NCBI GenBank assembly: GCA_902489145.1
Contig: CABTYV010000029.1
Span: forward strand, 1 to 18,373
Length of the DNA stretch: 18,373 nucleotides
Direction: 5' to 3'
Source: an uncultured Tissierellia bacterium
GTDB lineage: Bacteria > Bacillota > Clostridia > Tissierellales > Peptoniphilaceae
The notes under the pieces were generated by a model. The model was not told the origin of the DNA. It made no database searches and saw only the letters and a program-made list of their open reading frames with translations. The translations under genes were made by a program, and so were the position numbers. Below are positions 1 to 5,586 of the stretch, piece after piece. Every line of letters starts with the position of its first letter. The first letter of the stretch is position 1.

Positions 1-803
1 AAGCCCACTCCAACCATCCCATTGCCAGATCCATTCAGGACGCCTACCAGAAAAAGGTCGACCTAAGTAAAATTGACCACTACCGAGAGATTGCCGGTAA
101 GGGCTTGGCTGCGACGGTTTCGGGTCATAACCTGCAGGCGGGCAATGCACTGCTGATGCAGGATCAGGGGCTTTCCGTCCCCACACCGGAGGAAACAGGA
201 ACCCTTGTTTACCTTTCGGTCGATGGCCACTATGCGGGCTATGCCCGGATTTCGGATGAGCTAAAGGAGGATGCCGCTCAGGCGATGGACCAGCTGCGGG
301 CACTGGGCGTCCAGCATCTGGTGATGCTGACCGGAGACAATCACCAGGTAGGGGAAGCCATCGGCCGAAGCCTTTCGCTCGACCGGGTTTATGCGGACCT
401 CCTGCCGGCGGATAAGGTTCAGGCCTTTGAAAAGCTGGCCCAGGAGCGGAAGGACAAGGGAAGCCTGGTCTATGTGGGCGACGGCATCAATGATGCCCCC
501 GTTTTGGCTCGGGCGGATGTGGGGATCGCTATGGGGGCCCTAGGCTCTGATGCTGCGATCGAGGCAGCGGATGTGGTGCTCCTGACCGATGAGCCGGTCA
601 AGCTGGCGCAGGCCATCCGGATTGCCCTTAAAACCAACCGGATCGTGCGGGAAAATGTCTTTTTTGCCCTGTTTGTCAAGGCCCTCTTTTTGCTCCTGGG
701 GGCCCTGGGCCTGGCCAATATGTGGTCGGCCGTTTTTGCTGACGTAGGTGTTGCCCTGCTCTGCGTCCTCAATAGCATGCGGACCCTGCGACCCGAAAAA
801 TAA
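1..803 (+). CDS. Heavy-metal P1B-type ATPase (Zn/Cd/Pb exporter type), 3' part only
   Basis: The frame is open from base 3, so the gene starts outside the window; 266 residues are visible. They cover the end of the nucleotide-binding domain, the rest of the phosphorylation domain and the last two membrane helices. Visible motifs are the SNHPIA His-Pro signature at the very start, GKG, MLTGDN, and the Mg-binding hinge GDGINDAP followed by the MGALGSDAAIEAADVVLL block. The final helices carry a Lys (FVKALF) and an Asp (VFADVG), matching the Lys/Asp pair that defines Zn2+/Cd2+/Pb2+ pumps (P1B-2) such as ZntA/CadA; Cu pumps have other residues there. The role is ATP-driven metal efflux at the cytoplasmic membrane. 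Metal choice is inferred from the family and was not tested. The apparent TTG start at 105 is internal and is rejected because homology continues upstream. Confidence 0.93.
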   Translation, partial: AHSNHPIARSIQDAYQKKVDLSKIDHYREIAGKGLAATVSGHNLQAGNALLMQDQGLSVPTPEETGTLVYLSVDGHYAGYARISDELKEDAAQAMDQLRALGVQHLVMLTGDNHQVGEAIGRSLSLDRVYADLLPADKVQAFEKLAQERKDKGSLVYVGDGINDAPVLARADVGIAMGALGSDAAIEAADVVLLTDEPVKLAQAIRIALKTNRIVRENVFFALFVKALFLLLGALGLANMWSAVFADVGVALLCVLNSMRTLRPEK

Positions 804-848
804 GAAAAGCTAGAGTAAAGCAGGAGGTGCTTGTGTGCGGCGCGCTGG

Positions 849-907
849 GGGAGGGGTGGCTTTCACCCTTCTACCCGGGCAGGCGCATCGGGGCCTCCCG
901 CTTTTTT
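849..907 (+). terminator. Structured terminator after the P-type ATPase
   Basis: GGGAGG (849-854) pairs with CCTCCC (894-899), followed by six T (902-907). Inside this stem, GGTG/CACC (855-858 with 864-867) and CCCG/CGGG (874-877 with 889-892) can form two more short helices, so the whole could fold as a three-way junction. It lies 45 bases after the ATPase stop and ahead of the pnt promoter, so intrinsic termination is the simplest reading. It matches no riboswitch class I recognise. Confidence 0.5.
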
Positions 908-926
908 GGTTAATTTTTGAAATGGC

Positions 927-955
927 TTGAGATAAGAAAACGATTGTGATATTTT
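927..955 (+). promoter_or_regulatory. Sigma-A promoter of the pnt operon
   Basis: TTGAGA (927-932), a 17-base spacer, then TATTTT (950-955) with a TG two bases upstream of the -10 (TGA-TATTTT, an extended -10). Transcription would start near 962, giving a leader of about 90 bases before pntAA. It is the only good match between the upstream terminator and pntAA. Confidence 0.55.
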
Positions 956-959
956 TGGA

Positions 960-1022
960 GGGAAGGTCAAAATCCAAGACCTCCCAGCCCATAAGGGTTG
1001 GAAGGAGGGGGAAGTCATTCCC
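960..1022 (+). promoter_or_regulatory. Hairpin-rich 5' leader of the pnt operon
   Basis: Three small stems can form in the predicted leader. The first is GGGaAGGTC (960-968) with GACCTCCC (978-985), with one bulged A. The second is CCAGCCC (984-990) with GGGTTGG (995-1001), 7 bp including one G-T. The third is GGGAA/TTCCC (about 1009-1022). The first two share bases 984-985, so full formation of one shortens the other. There is no T tract, so this is not a terminator. A ribosome site, GAAAGGA, follows just before the ATG. Regulation is only inferred. Confidence 0.35.
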
Positions 1023-1049
1023 AAAAATAAAAAAAGAAAGGATTGCGCC

Positions 1050-2210
1050 ATGATTATCGGTATTCCAAAGGAGATCATGCCAGGAGAGGACCGGGTAGCT
1101 GCAGCACCGGATGCCGTCAAACAGTACCGGGAGGAGGGGTTCGAGGTTCTGGTCCAAAAAGGGGCTGGGCTAGGGGCCTACTATTTGGATGAACAATATG
1201 TGGACGCCGGGGCCAAGATCGTTGAGGATCCTCAAAGCCTGTTTGATCAGGCTGATCTGATCCTCAAGGTCAAGGAACCGCAGATGAATCAGTCCCTGGG
1301 GAAGCACGAAGCGGATATGATGCATGAGGGCCAGTACCTGATCACCTTCATTCATCCGGCCGCGCCGGGCAATCACGAGATGACCAAGAAGCTTGCGAAA
1401 AATGGCGTAATCTCCTTTACCCTGGATACCATCCCCCGCATTTCTCGGGCTCAGGCCATGGATGCCTTAACCTCCATGTCGACCTGTGCGGGCTATAAGG
1501 GGATTTTGATGGCGGCCAACCTCATGACGCGTTTTATGCCCCAGGTCTTTACGGCAGTCGGCCAAATCAAACCGGCCCAGGCGCTGATTATCGGGACTGG
1601 CGTGGGCGGCCTTCAGGCCATTGCGACCGCCAAGCGGCTGGGCTGCGTGGTGCAGGCGGCGGATATTCGCCCAGATGCAGCGGAGCAGGCTGGATCGCTG
1701 GGTGCGAAGGTGATTGATTTGGGGGTACCCAAGGAGCTCGCCATGGGCGAGGGGGGCTATGCCAAGCAGCTGCCCGCAGACGTGCTGGAAAAGGAAAGAG
1801 CAATCCTGGCCCCTTATGTAAAGGAAGCCGACGTCATTTTCTGCTCGGCGCTTGTGCCGGGCGAGGTGGCTCCGATCGTCATTACGGAGGAAATGGTTCA
1901 ATCCATGAAGCATGGATCGGTGATTGTTGATATTTCCATCGACCAGGGCGGAAACTGCGCCATCACGCCTCCGGGAAAAATCGAAGAGAAATATGGGGTC
2001 CAGCTGGTGGGCATTAAAAACATCCCGGGCCAGATTCCGACCACCTCGACCTGGCTCTTCTCTAAAAATGTGCACGCTTTGGTTAATTTCCTCTTTAAGG
2101 ACGGCAAGCCCTGCTATGATCCCAACGATGAGATTGTTAAGGGCTCACTTACGACGGAAAAGGGAGAAATCAAGCACCACGGCGCCCGCGTGGCGATGGG
2201 CCTGGAATAA
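1050..2210 (+). CDS. pntAA: NAD(P) transhydrogenase subunit alpha 1 (domain I, NAD(H)-binding)
   Basis: This is the soluble NAD(H)-binding part of the Re/Si-specific, proton-translocating transhydrogenase, which reduces NADP+ with NADH at the cytoplasmic membrane. The 386 residues fit the split-subunit form (separate PntAA and PntAB). The N-terminus MIIGIPKEI and the block PRISRAQAMDAL hold the Arg130-Gln135-Asp138 set equivalent to the R. rubrum domain I 'RQD loop' used in hydride transfer. The Rossmann glycine motif GTGVGGLQA is at 182-190, followed by the acidic/arginine region QAADIRPDA. The segment VDISIDQGGN (293-302) recalls alanine dehydrogenase, a known relative. The start is ATG with GAAAGGA upstream. 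It is followed after 13 bases by pntAB in the same operon. Confidence 0.95.
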   Translation: MIIGIPKEIMPGEDRVAAAPDAVKQYREEGFEVLVQKGAGLGAYYLDEQYVDAGAKIVEDPQSLFDQADLILKVKEPQMNQSLGKHEADMMHEGQYLITFIHPAAPGNHEMTKKLAKNGVISFTLDTIPRISRAQAMDALTSMSTCAGYKGILMAANLMTRFMPQVFTAVGQIKPAQALIIGTGVGGLQAIATAKRLGCVVQAADIRPDAAEQAGSLGAKVIDLGVPKELAMGEGGYAKQLPADVLEKERAILAPYVKEADVIFCSALVPGEVAPIVITEEMVQSMKHGSVIVDISIDQGGNCAITPPGKIEEKYGVQLVGIKNIPGQIPTTSTWLFSKNVHALVNFLFKDGKPCYDPNDEIVKGSLTTEKGEIKHHGARVAMGLE

Positions 2211-2223
2211 AGAAGGAGGCGTC

Positions 2224-2517
2224 ATGTCTGCCTGGATATTGATCCTCATTTTTTTAGCGTCCATGCTTTTGGGCTATAAGATCATTTCCAATGTGCCGAG
2301 TCTTTTGCATACGCCCCTGATGTCGGGGATGAACGCCCTCTCCGGTGTGACCCTCTTGGGCGCCCTCTTGGTTAGTGGCCTGGCAGTGGCCTTAGGGGAT
2401 CAGCTCTTGGGCTTCATCGCCATCGTGCTTGCGACCTTTAACATGGTGGGCGGCTTTGCGGTGACCGACCGGATGCTCAAGATGTTCAGTCACGAAAAGA
2501 AGGAGGGACGGTCATGA
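2224..2517 (+). CDS. pntAB: NAD(P) transhydrogenase subunit alpha 2 (membrane domain)
   Basis: A 97-residue membrane protein with about three hydrophobic helices, the N-terminal part of domain II of the proton channel. The family signature at residues 17-41 is clear: GYKIISNVPSLLHTPLMSG followed by MNALSGV. I start it at ATG 2224, behind AAGGAGG (2212-2218), not at the in-frame upstream codons, which lie inside pntAA in another frame and code for nothing related. Its stop overlaps the pntB start by four bases (ATGA), typical of translational coupling and equal subunit amounts. Confidence 0.93.
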   Translation: MSAWILILIFLASMLLGYKIISNVPSLLHTPLMSGMNALSGVTLLGALLVSGLAVALGDQLLGFIAIVLATFNMVGGFAVTDRMLKMFSHEKKEGRS

Positions 2518-4523
2518 TCGAAAATGTTCTTTCCCTGGTCCTGATCCTCCTGGTTTTGCTGGGGATTGCCCTGATGGCCAAGCCCAAAACCGCTTTATAT
2601 GGCAACCGCCTTTCGGCGCTCGCCATGCTTTTCGCGGTACTGCTCATCCTGCAGCAGCATCAGCTCCTCACCGCAGGCTGGCTTTGGCTGGGGATGGCCC
2701 TGGGAGGTGCCTTGGGTTTGGTGATGGCGGTCCGGGTCAAAATGATCCAGATGCCGCAGACCGTCGCGGCCCTTAACGCCTTTGGGGGACTGGCTTCCGC
2801 CATCGTTGCCCTGATCAGCTTGAAGGAGGGCATGGGCGCCTTTGAAGTGCTGACGGGGGGGCTTGCTATTATCATCGGCATGGTGACCTTTGTGGGGTCC
2901 ATGGTTGCAGCGGGTAAGCTGGCCAAGGTCCTCAACCAACGGCCCGTGCTCTATGCCTGGACCAACGCGAGCCAGTGGATCGTCTATCTGATCTGGTTGG
3001 GGAGCCTGGTTCTCCTTCTGCTGGGACGAATGGATGTAAATCTGGCCAAGCTTCTGCTCTTCCTTTCGGCCAGCTTGTATGGCTTCACCTTTGCCCAGCG
3101 GGTAGGGGGGGCGGATATGCCCATCGTCATTTCCCTCCTCAACTCCACCAGCGGTGTGGCCGGCTCGATCTCCGGCATGGTGATCGCAAGCCCCCTTTTG
3201 GTGGCAGTAGGTGCGATTGTAGGGGCTTCCGGGCTGATTCTGACCCAGATCATGTGCCGGGCGATGAACCGATCGCTAGGGGATATCCTGCTGGGCCACG
3301 GGCTTAAAAAGGCACCCACGCGTGGAGGTCAGCCCGAAGAAAAAGCGCCTGCGCAGGCGGACCCAGAAGGGGAGCAGGAAGTCAGCCCCGCCCCGAGCTC
3401 AACGCCAAAGCCAGCCGCAAAGACGGCCAGGCAAGAGGCGGATCTCAGCACTTTGTTTACCGATCTTCACAAAGTCATCCTGATTCCCGGCTATGGCATG
3501 GCCCTTTCTCAGGCCCAGAGCCAGGTGCACGCCCTTTATGAGGCCCTCCTTCGTCACGGGGCGGAGGTGAAGTTCGGCATCCATCCGGTCGCAGGGCGGA
3601 TGCCGGGGCATATGAATGTGCTTTTGGCGGAGGTCGGCTTAGAGTACGATGCCTTTCTGGAATTGGAGGAGGCCAATGCCTTCTTGAAACAGGCAGATCT
3701 GGCCATCATCATCGGGGCAAATGATGTCGTAAATCCTGCGGCCAATACGGCCGAGGGCACCCCCATCTATGGGATGCCCGTGCTTTGCATAGATCAGGCC
3801 AGACGGCGGATCATCTGTAACTTCGATACCAAGCCGGGCTATGCCGGTGTGGAAAACCCGCTCTATCAGGACCCCGACACGCAGCTCTTGCTGGGCGATG
3901 CCAAGGACTCCATCGAGCGTCTCTTACAGGCCCTGGCCGGTTTGGATGGGGCGGGTGCCACGCAGAAGGGGGAGGGTGCGCTCAAGACGCAAGAAGCTTC
4001 GGGCGCACGTCCGGTCCTTACCCTGGCCGACTTGGACCTTTCTGCGATGAAGAAGGTCCTTCTGATCCCTGGCTATGGCATGGCCTTATCCCAGGCCCAG
4101 GGTCAGGTCAAGCAGCTTTATGAGGCGCTGAGCAAGCGCGGCCTCACCGTCAAATTTGGCATTCATCCAGTGGCGGGCCGGATGCCGGGGCATATGAATG
4201 TGCTTCTGGCGGAGGTGGGGCTGGAGTATGACGCCTTCCTGGAACTCGAGGAAGCCAATGATTTCCTGAAGGATACGGATCTTGCCATCATCATCGGCGC
4301 CAATGATGTGGTCAATCCTGCCGCCAATACAGCGGAGGGCACCCCGATCTATGGGATGCCGGTGCTTGCGATTGATCGGGCGAAGCAGCGGATCGTCTGC
4401 AACTTTGATACGAAGCCGGGCTATGCGGGCGTGGAGAATCCCATCTATCAGGATGCGGAGACCCTGCTCCTGCTGGGGGATGCCAAAGACTCCATTACCC
4501 AAATCCTCTCCCATCTCGCCTAG
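2514..4523 (+). CDS. pntB: NAD(P) transhydrogenase subunit beta with tandem duplicated domain III
   Basis: Residues 1-262 form the membrane part (domain II), including MPQTVAALNAFGGLASA (80-96) and the late block LNSTSGVAGSISGM ending in IMCRAMNRSL. Residues 263-319 are a Pro/Ala/Glu-rich linker. Residues 320-475 are a full NADP(H)-binding domain III with GYGMALSQAQ, HPVAGRMPGHMNVLLAE, GANDVVNPAA (its Asp aligns with E. coli Asp392) and GYAGVENP. Residues 476-513 are a second linker, and 514-669 a second full domain III. The family is normally about 460 residues with one domain III, so this protein has one extra. In both copies the K-R-S loop of E. coli PntB, before GYAG, is replaced by CNFDTKP. 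The E. coli channel residue His91 aligns with Asn88. It is the last gene of the pnt operon. Confidence 0.95.
   Translation: MIENVLSLVLILLVLLGIALMAKPKTALYGNRLSALAMLFAVLLILQQHQLLTAGWLWLGMALGGALGLVMAVRVKMIQMPQTVAALNAFGGLASAIVALISLKEGMGAFEVLTGGLAIIIGMVTFVGSMVAAGKLAKVLNQRPVLYAWTNASQWIVYLIWLGSLVLLLLGRMDVNLAKLLLFLSASLYGFTFAQRVGGADMPIVISLLNSTSGVAGSISGMVIASPLLVAVGAIVGASGLILTQIMCRAMNRSLGDILLGHGLKKAPTRGGQPEEKAPAQADPEGEQEVSPAPSSTPKPAAKTARQEADLSTLFTDLHKVILIPGYGMALSQAQSQVHALYEALLRHGAEVKFGIHPVAGRMPGHMNVLLAEVGLEYDAFLELEEANAFLKQADLAIIIGANDVVNPAANTAEGTPIYGMPVLCIDQARRRIICNFDTKPGYAGVENPLYQDPDTQLLLGDAKDSIERLLQALAGLDGAGATQKGEGALKTQEASGARPVLTLADLDLSAMKKVLLIPGYGMALSQAQGQVKQLYEALSKRGLTVKFGIHPVAGRMPGHMNVLLAEVGLEYDAFLELEEANDFLKDTDLAIIIGANDVVNPAANTAEGTPIYGMPVLAIDRAKQRIVCNFDTKPGYAGVENPIYQDAETLLLLGDAKDSITQILSHLA
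3471..3938 (+). repeat. Domain III copy 1 inside pntB
   Basis: First unit of an in-frame direct repeat of 156 codons (PntB residues 320-475). It matches copy 2 (4053-4520) at 130 of 156 amino acids by hand alignment, with no gaps. Differences cluster near the edges and on probable surface helices; nucleotide-binding motifs are unchanged. Confidence 0.95.
4053..4520 (+). repeat. Domain III copy 2 inside pntB
   Basis: Second unit of the direct repeat (PntB residues 514-669), running to the stop codon. Across the shared block 3567-3677 versus 4149-4259 the protein is identical over 37 residues, while 17 codons differ synonymously. The copies are therefore diverged DNA under protein-level constraint, not a recent or artefactual duplication. 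Confidence 0.95.
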
Positions 4524-4534
4524 CTCGCGCTTGC

Positions 4535-4563
4535 TTGCGCTTACTGAAGCAAATCAGTAAAAT
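4535..4563 (+). promoter_or_regulatory. Possible promoter for the 4623 gene, with an inverted repeat in its spacer
   Basis: TTGCGC (4535-4540), a 17-base spacer, then TAAAAT (4558-4563). The spacer holds TTACTGA (4541-4547), which is exactly mirrored by TCAGTAA (4554-4560). The repeat could be an operator, or simply part of the region behind pntB. If the promoter is used, the transcript would begin with the 4571-4611 hairpin. The evidence is weak. Confidence 0.25.
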
Positions 4564-4570
4564 AAAAAAT

Positions 4571-4611
4571 AGCCCTCGCTTGGAAGGATTTTCGGGCGGG
4601 GGCTCTTTTTT
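4571..4611 (+). terminator. Intrinsic terminator of the pnt operon
   Basis: AGCCCTCGC (4571-4579) pairs with GCGGGGGCT (4596-4604) over 9 bp with one G-T, then C and six T (4606-4611). It sits 47 bases after pntB and ends directly at the AGGAGG ribosome site of the next gene, an unusually tight arrangement. Confidence 0.8.
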
Positions 4612-4622
4612 AGGAGGATGCG

Positions 4623-5123
4623 ATGAAAGAAGCTTTTGTAAATGTGTTCGAATGGACCAAAGCCCTTCAAAAGGAGTACGTGCTGGGAGTGCTGACCCGT
4701 CCGGTTCTGACGTATGGGCCCGTGATTGCGATTGCAGGCGTGGTCATGTTTTTTGTTATGGAGGATGCTTTTCGCTATATTTCCCTTACGGCCGGGCTCA
4801 TTGCCCTGATTGCGTCTCTTTTGACTCCTTTTTGGACCCTGCACGAGCTGCGGGCGTTAGAAGGGGAGCGCGATGGACAGCCGTCTCGGATCAGCTTTGG
4901 AGATGAAATTGTCGTGAGCGACGGAAGGAATCATCTGACCTTTTCCTATCAACAGGTCAAGGCGGTCAAGGAGACCCCCCATCTGTATGCGCTGATGCTG
5001 GGCAATCATTCTGCCATTCTCGTCAAAAAGGGGGCCTTTGAACAGGGGAAGGAGGGGGATTTCCTGCCCTTCCTCGCAAAAAAAGGTAAAATCAAGCCCT
5101 CTCTTCTGGACCGTTTTTCGTGA
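4623..5123 (+). CDS. Small two-helix membrane protein with YcxB-like C-terminal domain
   Basis: 166 residues. Two hydrophobic helices at about 31-46 and 52-70 are followed by a cytoplasmic-type domain (about 85-155). The latter has the pattern of the YcxB-like family: ISFGDEIVVSDGRNHLTFSY, then a beta-rich stretch with HSAILVKKGAF and a closing FLPFLAKK helix. The function of this family is not established to my knowledge. The start is ATG 4623, five bases after AGGAGG (4612-4617); the ATG at 4618 meets a stop two codons later. It lies just behind the pnt terminator and ahead of another small membrane protein gene with a 19-base gap, so the two are probably co-transcribed. Confidence 0.75.
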   Translation: MKEAFVNVFEWTKALQKEYVLGVLTRPVLTYGPVIAIAGVVMFFVMEDAFRYISLTAGLIALIASLLTPFWTLHELRALEGERDGQPSRISFGDEIVVSDGRNHLTFSYQQVKAVKETPHLYALMLGNHSAILVKKGAFEQGKEGDFLPFLAKKGKIKPSLLDRFS

Positions 5124-5142
5124 AGAGGATAGGAGGCCAGGC

Positions 5143-5412
5143 ATGCAGCCCTGGCGGCAGGGCTCATGCTGGTCCCCCTTTTTCTTCTACTACGTTCTGG
5201 GCAGCGAGCAAAAGGATAGCAGGCTTCGCTTTCTGATGCCCTTTTGTAATATGCTCCTTTATCTGGCGGTTTTCTTTCTCTTTCCCCGGCTCGCGGGCCA
5301 GGTAGCAGGCACTGATTTCCTCCTTTTTACGGGGGCCATTCTGCTTGCCTTTTTCATCCTGATGATCCTGCTCCTGTATTTTTACCTGCCCCGGCAGACC
5401 CGAAGGGCCTAG
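5143..5412 (+). CDS. Small hypothetical membrane protein (89 aa)
   Basis: I do not recognise a family. The start is ATG 5143, six bases after a clean AGGAGG (5131-5136); the longer frame reaching back to 5038 overlaps the previous gene and lacks a ribosome site. The N-terminus is aromatic (SPFFFYYV), followed by a polar turn (SEQKDSRLR). Two hydrophobic helices at about 31-48 and 58-82 follow, and the tail is basic (PRQTRRA), so both ends are probably cytoplasmic. The pairing with the YcxB-like gene suggests a shared, unknown membrane role. A decayed or shortened copy of a larger protein is possible. Confidence 0.6.
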   Translation: MQPWRQGSCWSPFFFYYVLGSEQKDSRLRFLMPFCNMLLYLAVFFLFPRLAGQVAGTDFLLFTGAILLAFFILMILLLYFYLPRQTRRA

Positions 5413-5468
5413 TAGGACGAGTCGGTCTTCGTTGGTTTCCCTTGTCTAAAGGGATCAGGCAGAGCTAT

Positions 5469-5485
5469 TATCAATATTATTGATA
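5469..5485. promoter_or_regulatory. 17-bp palindrome upstream of the AGCS promoter (operator candidate)
   Basis: TATCAATA (5469-5476), a central T, then TATTGATA (5478-5485): a perfect odd-length palindrome. It ends 16 bases before the -35 box of the symporter promoter. The half-site TATTGAT recurs at 5500-5506, overlapping that -35, 22 bases further on (about two helical turns). This is the layout expected for a transcription factor bound at two sites. It does not match the Fur, PerR or CodY consensus I know. Confidence 0.45.
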
Positions 5486-5501
5486 TGTTGTATAAAAGTT
5501 A

Positions 5502-5530
5502 TTGATCAAACAATCGTTTTCGCCTATAAT
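5502..5530 (+). promoter_or_regulatory. Sigma-A promoter of the AGCS symporter gene
   Basis: TTGATC (5502-5507), a 17-base spacer and a perfect TATAAT (5525-5530). Transcription would start near 5537, about 50 bases before the ATG at 5587. The region is much more AT-rich than the surrounding coding sequence. Confidence 0.75.
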
Positions 5531-5586
5531 TGAAACAGATCAATGCCACTTGAGGGATGGGCATTCATTTTATTAAGGAGGAAATT

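Noticed and set aside
871..893. Resemblance of the CCCGGGCAGG stretch to the ZTP riboswitch core
   Set aside because: The conserved 5' half of that riboswitch is absent, and the downstream gene is not a folate or purine gene.
810..1157. Minus-strand frame over the pnt leader and pntAA start
   Set aside because: It covers a terminator, a promoter and the pntAA start; no ribosome site and low-complexity translation.
1467..2075. Antisense open frame (about 202 codons) opposite pntAA
   Set aside because: It lies wholly inside an unmistakable transhydrogenase gene and its translation shows no family motif.
3471..4520. Repeat in pntB as a possible assembly or sequencing artefact
   Set aside because: The two copies differ at many third-codon positions and at about 26 amino acids, with an unrelated linker between; a collapsed or duplicated read would give identical copies.
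2514..4523. PntB as a fusion of two neighbouring genes by missed stop
   Set aside because: The frame is continuous through the linker with no start or ribosome site before copy 2, and copy 2 has no membrane domain of its own.
4535..4906. Plus-strand frame overlapping the YcxB-like gene start
   Set aside because: It runs through the terminator and the wrong frame of a gene with a good ribosome site; Cys- and Gly-rich nonsense translation.
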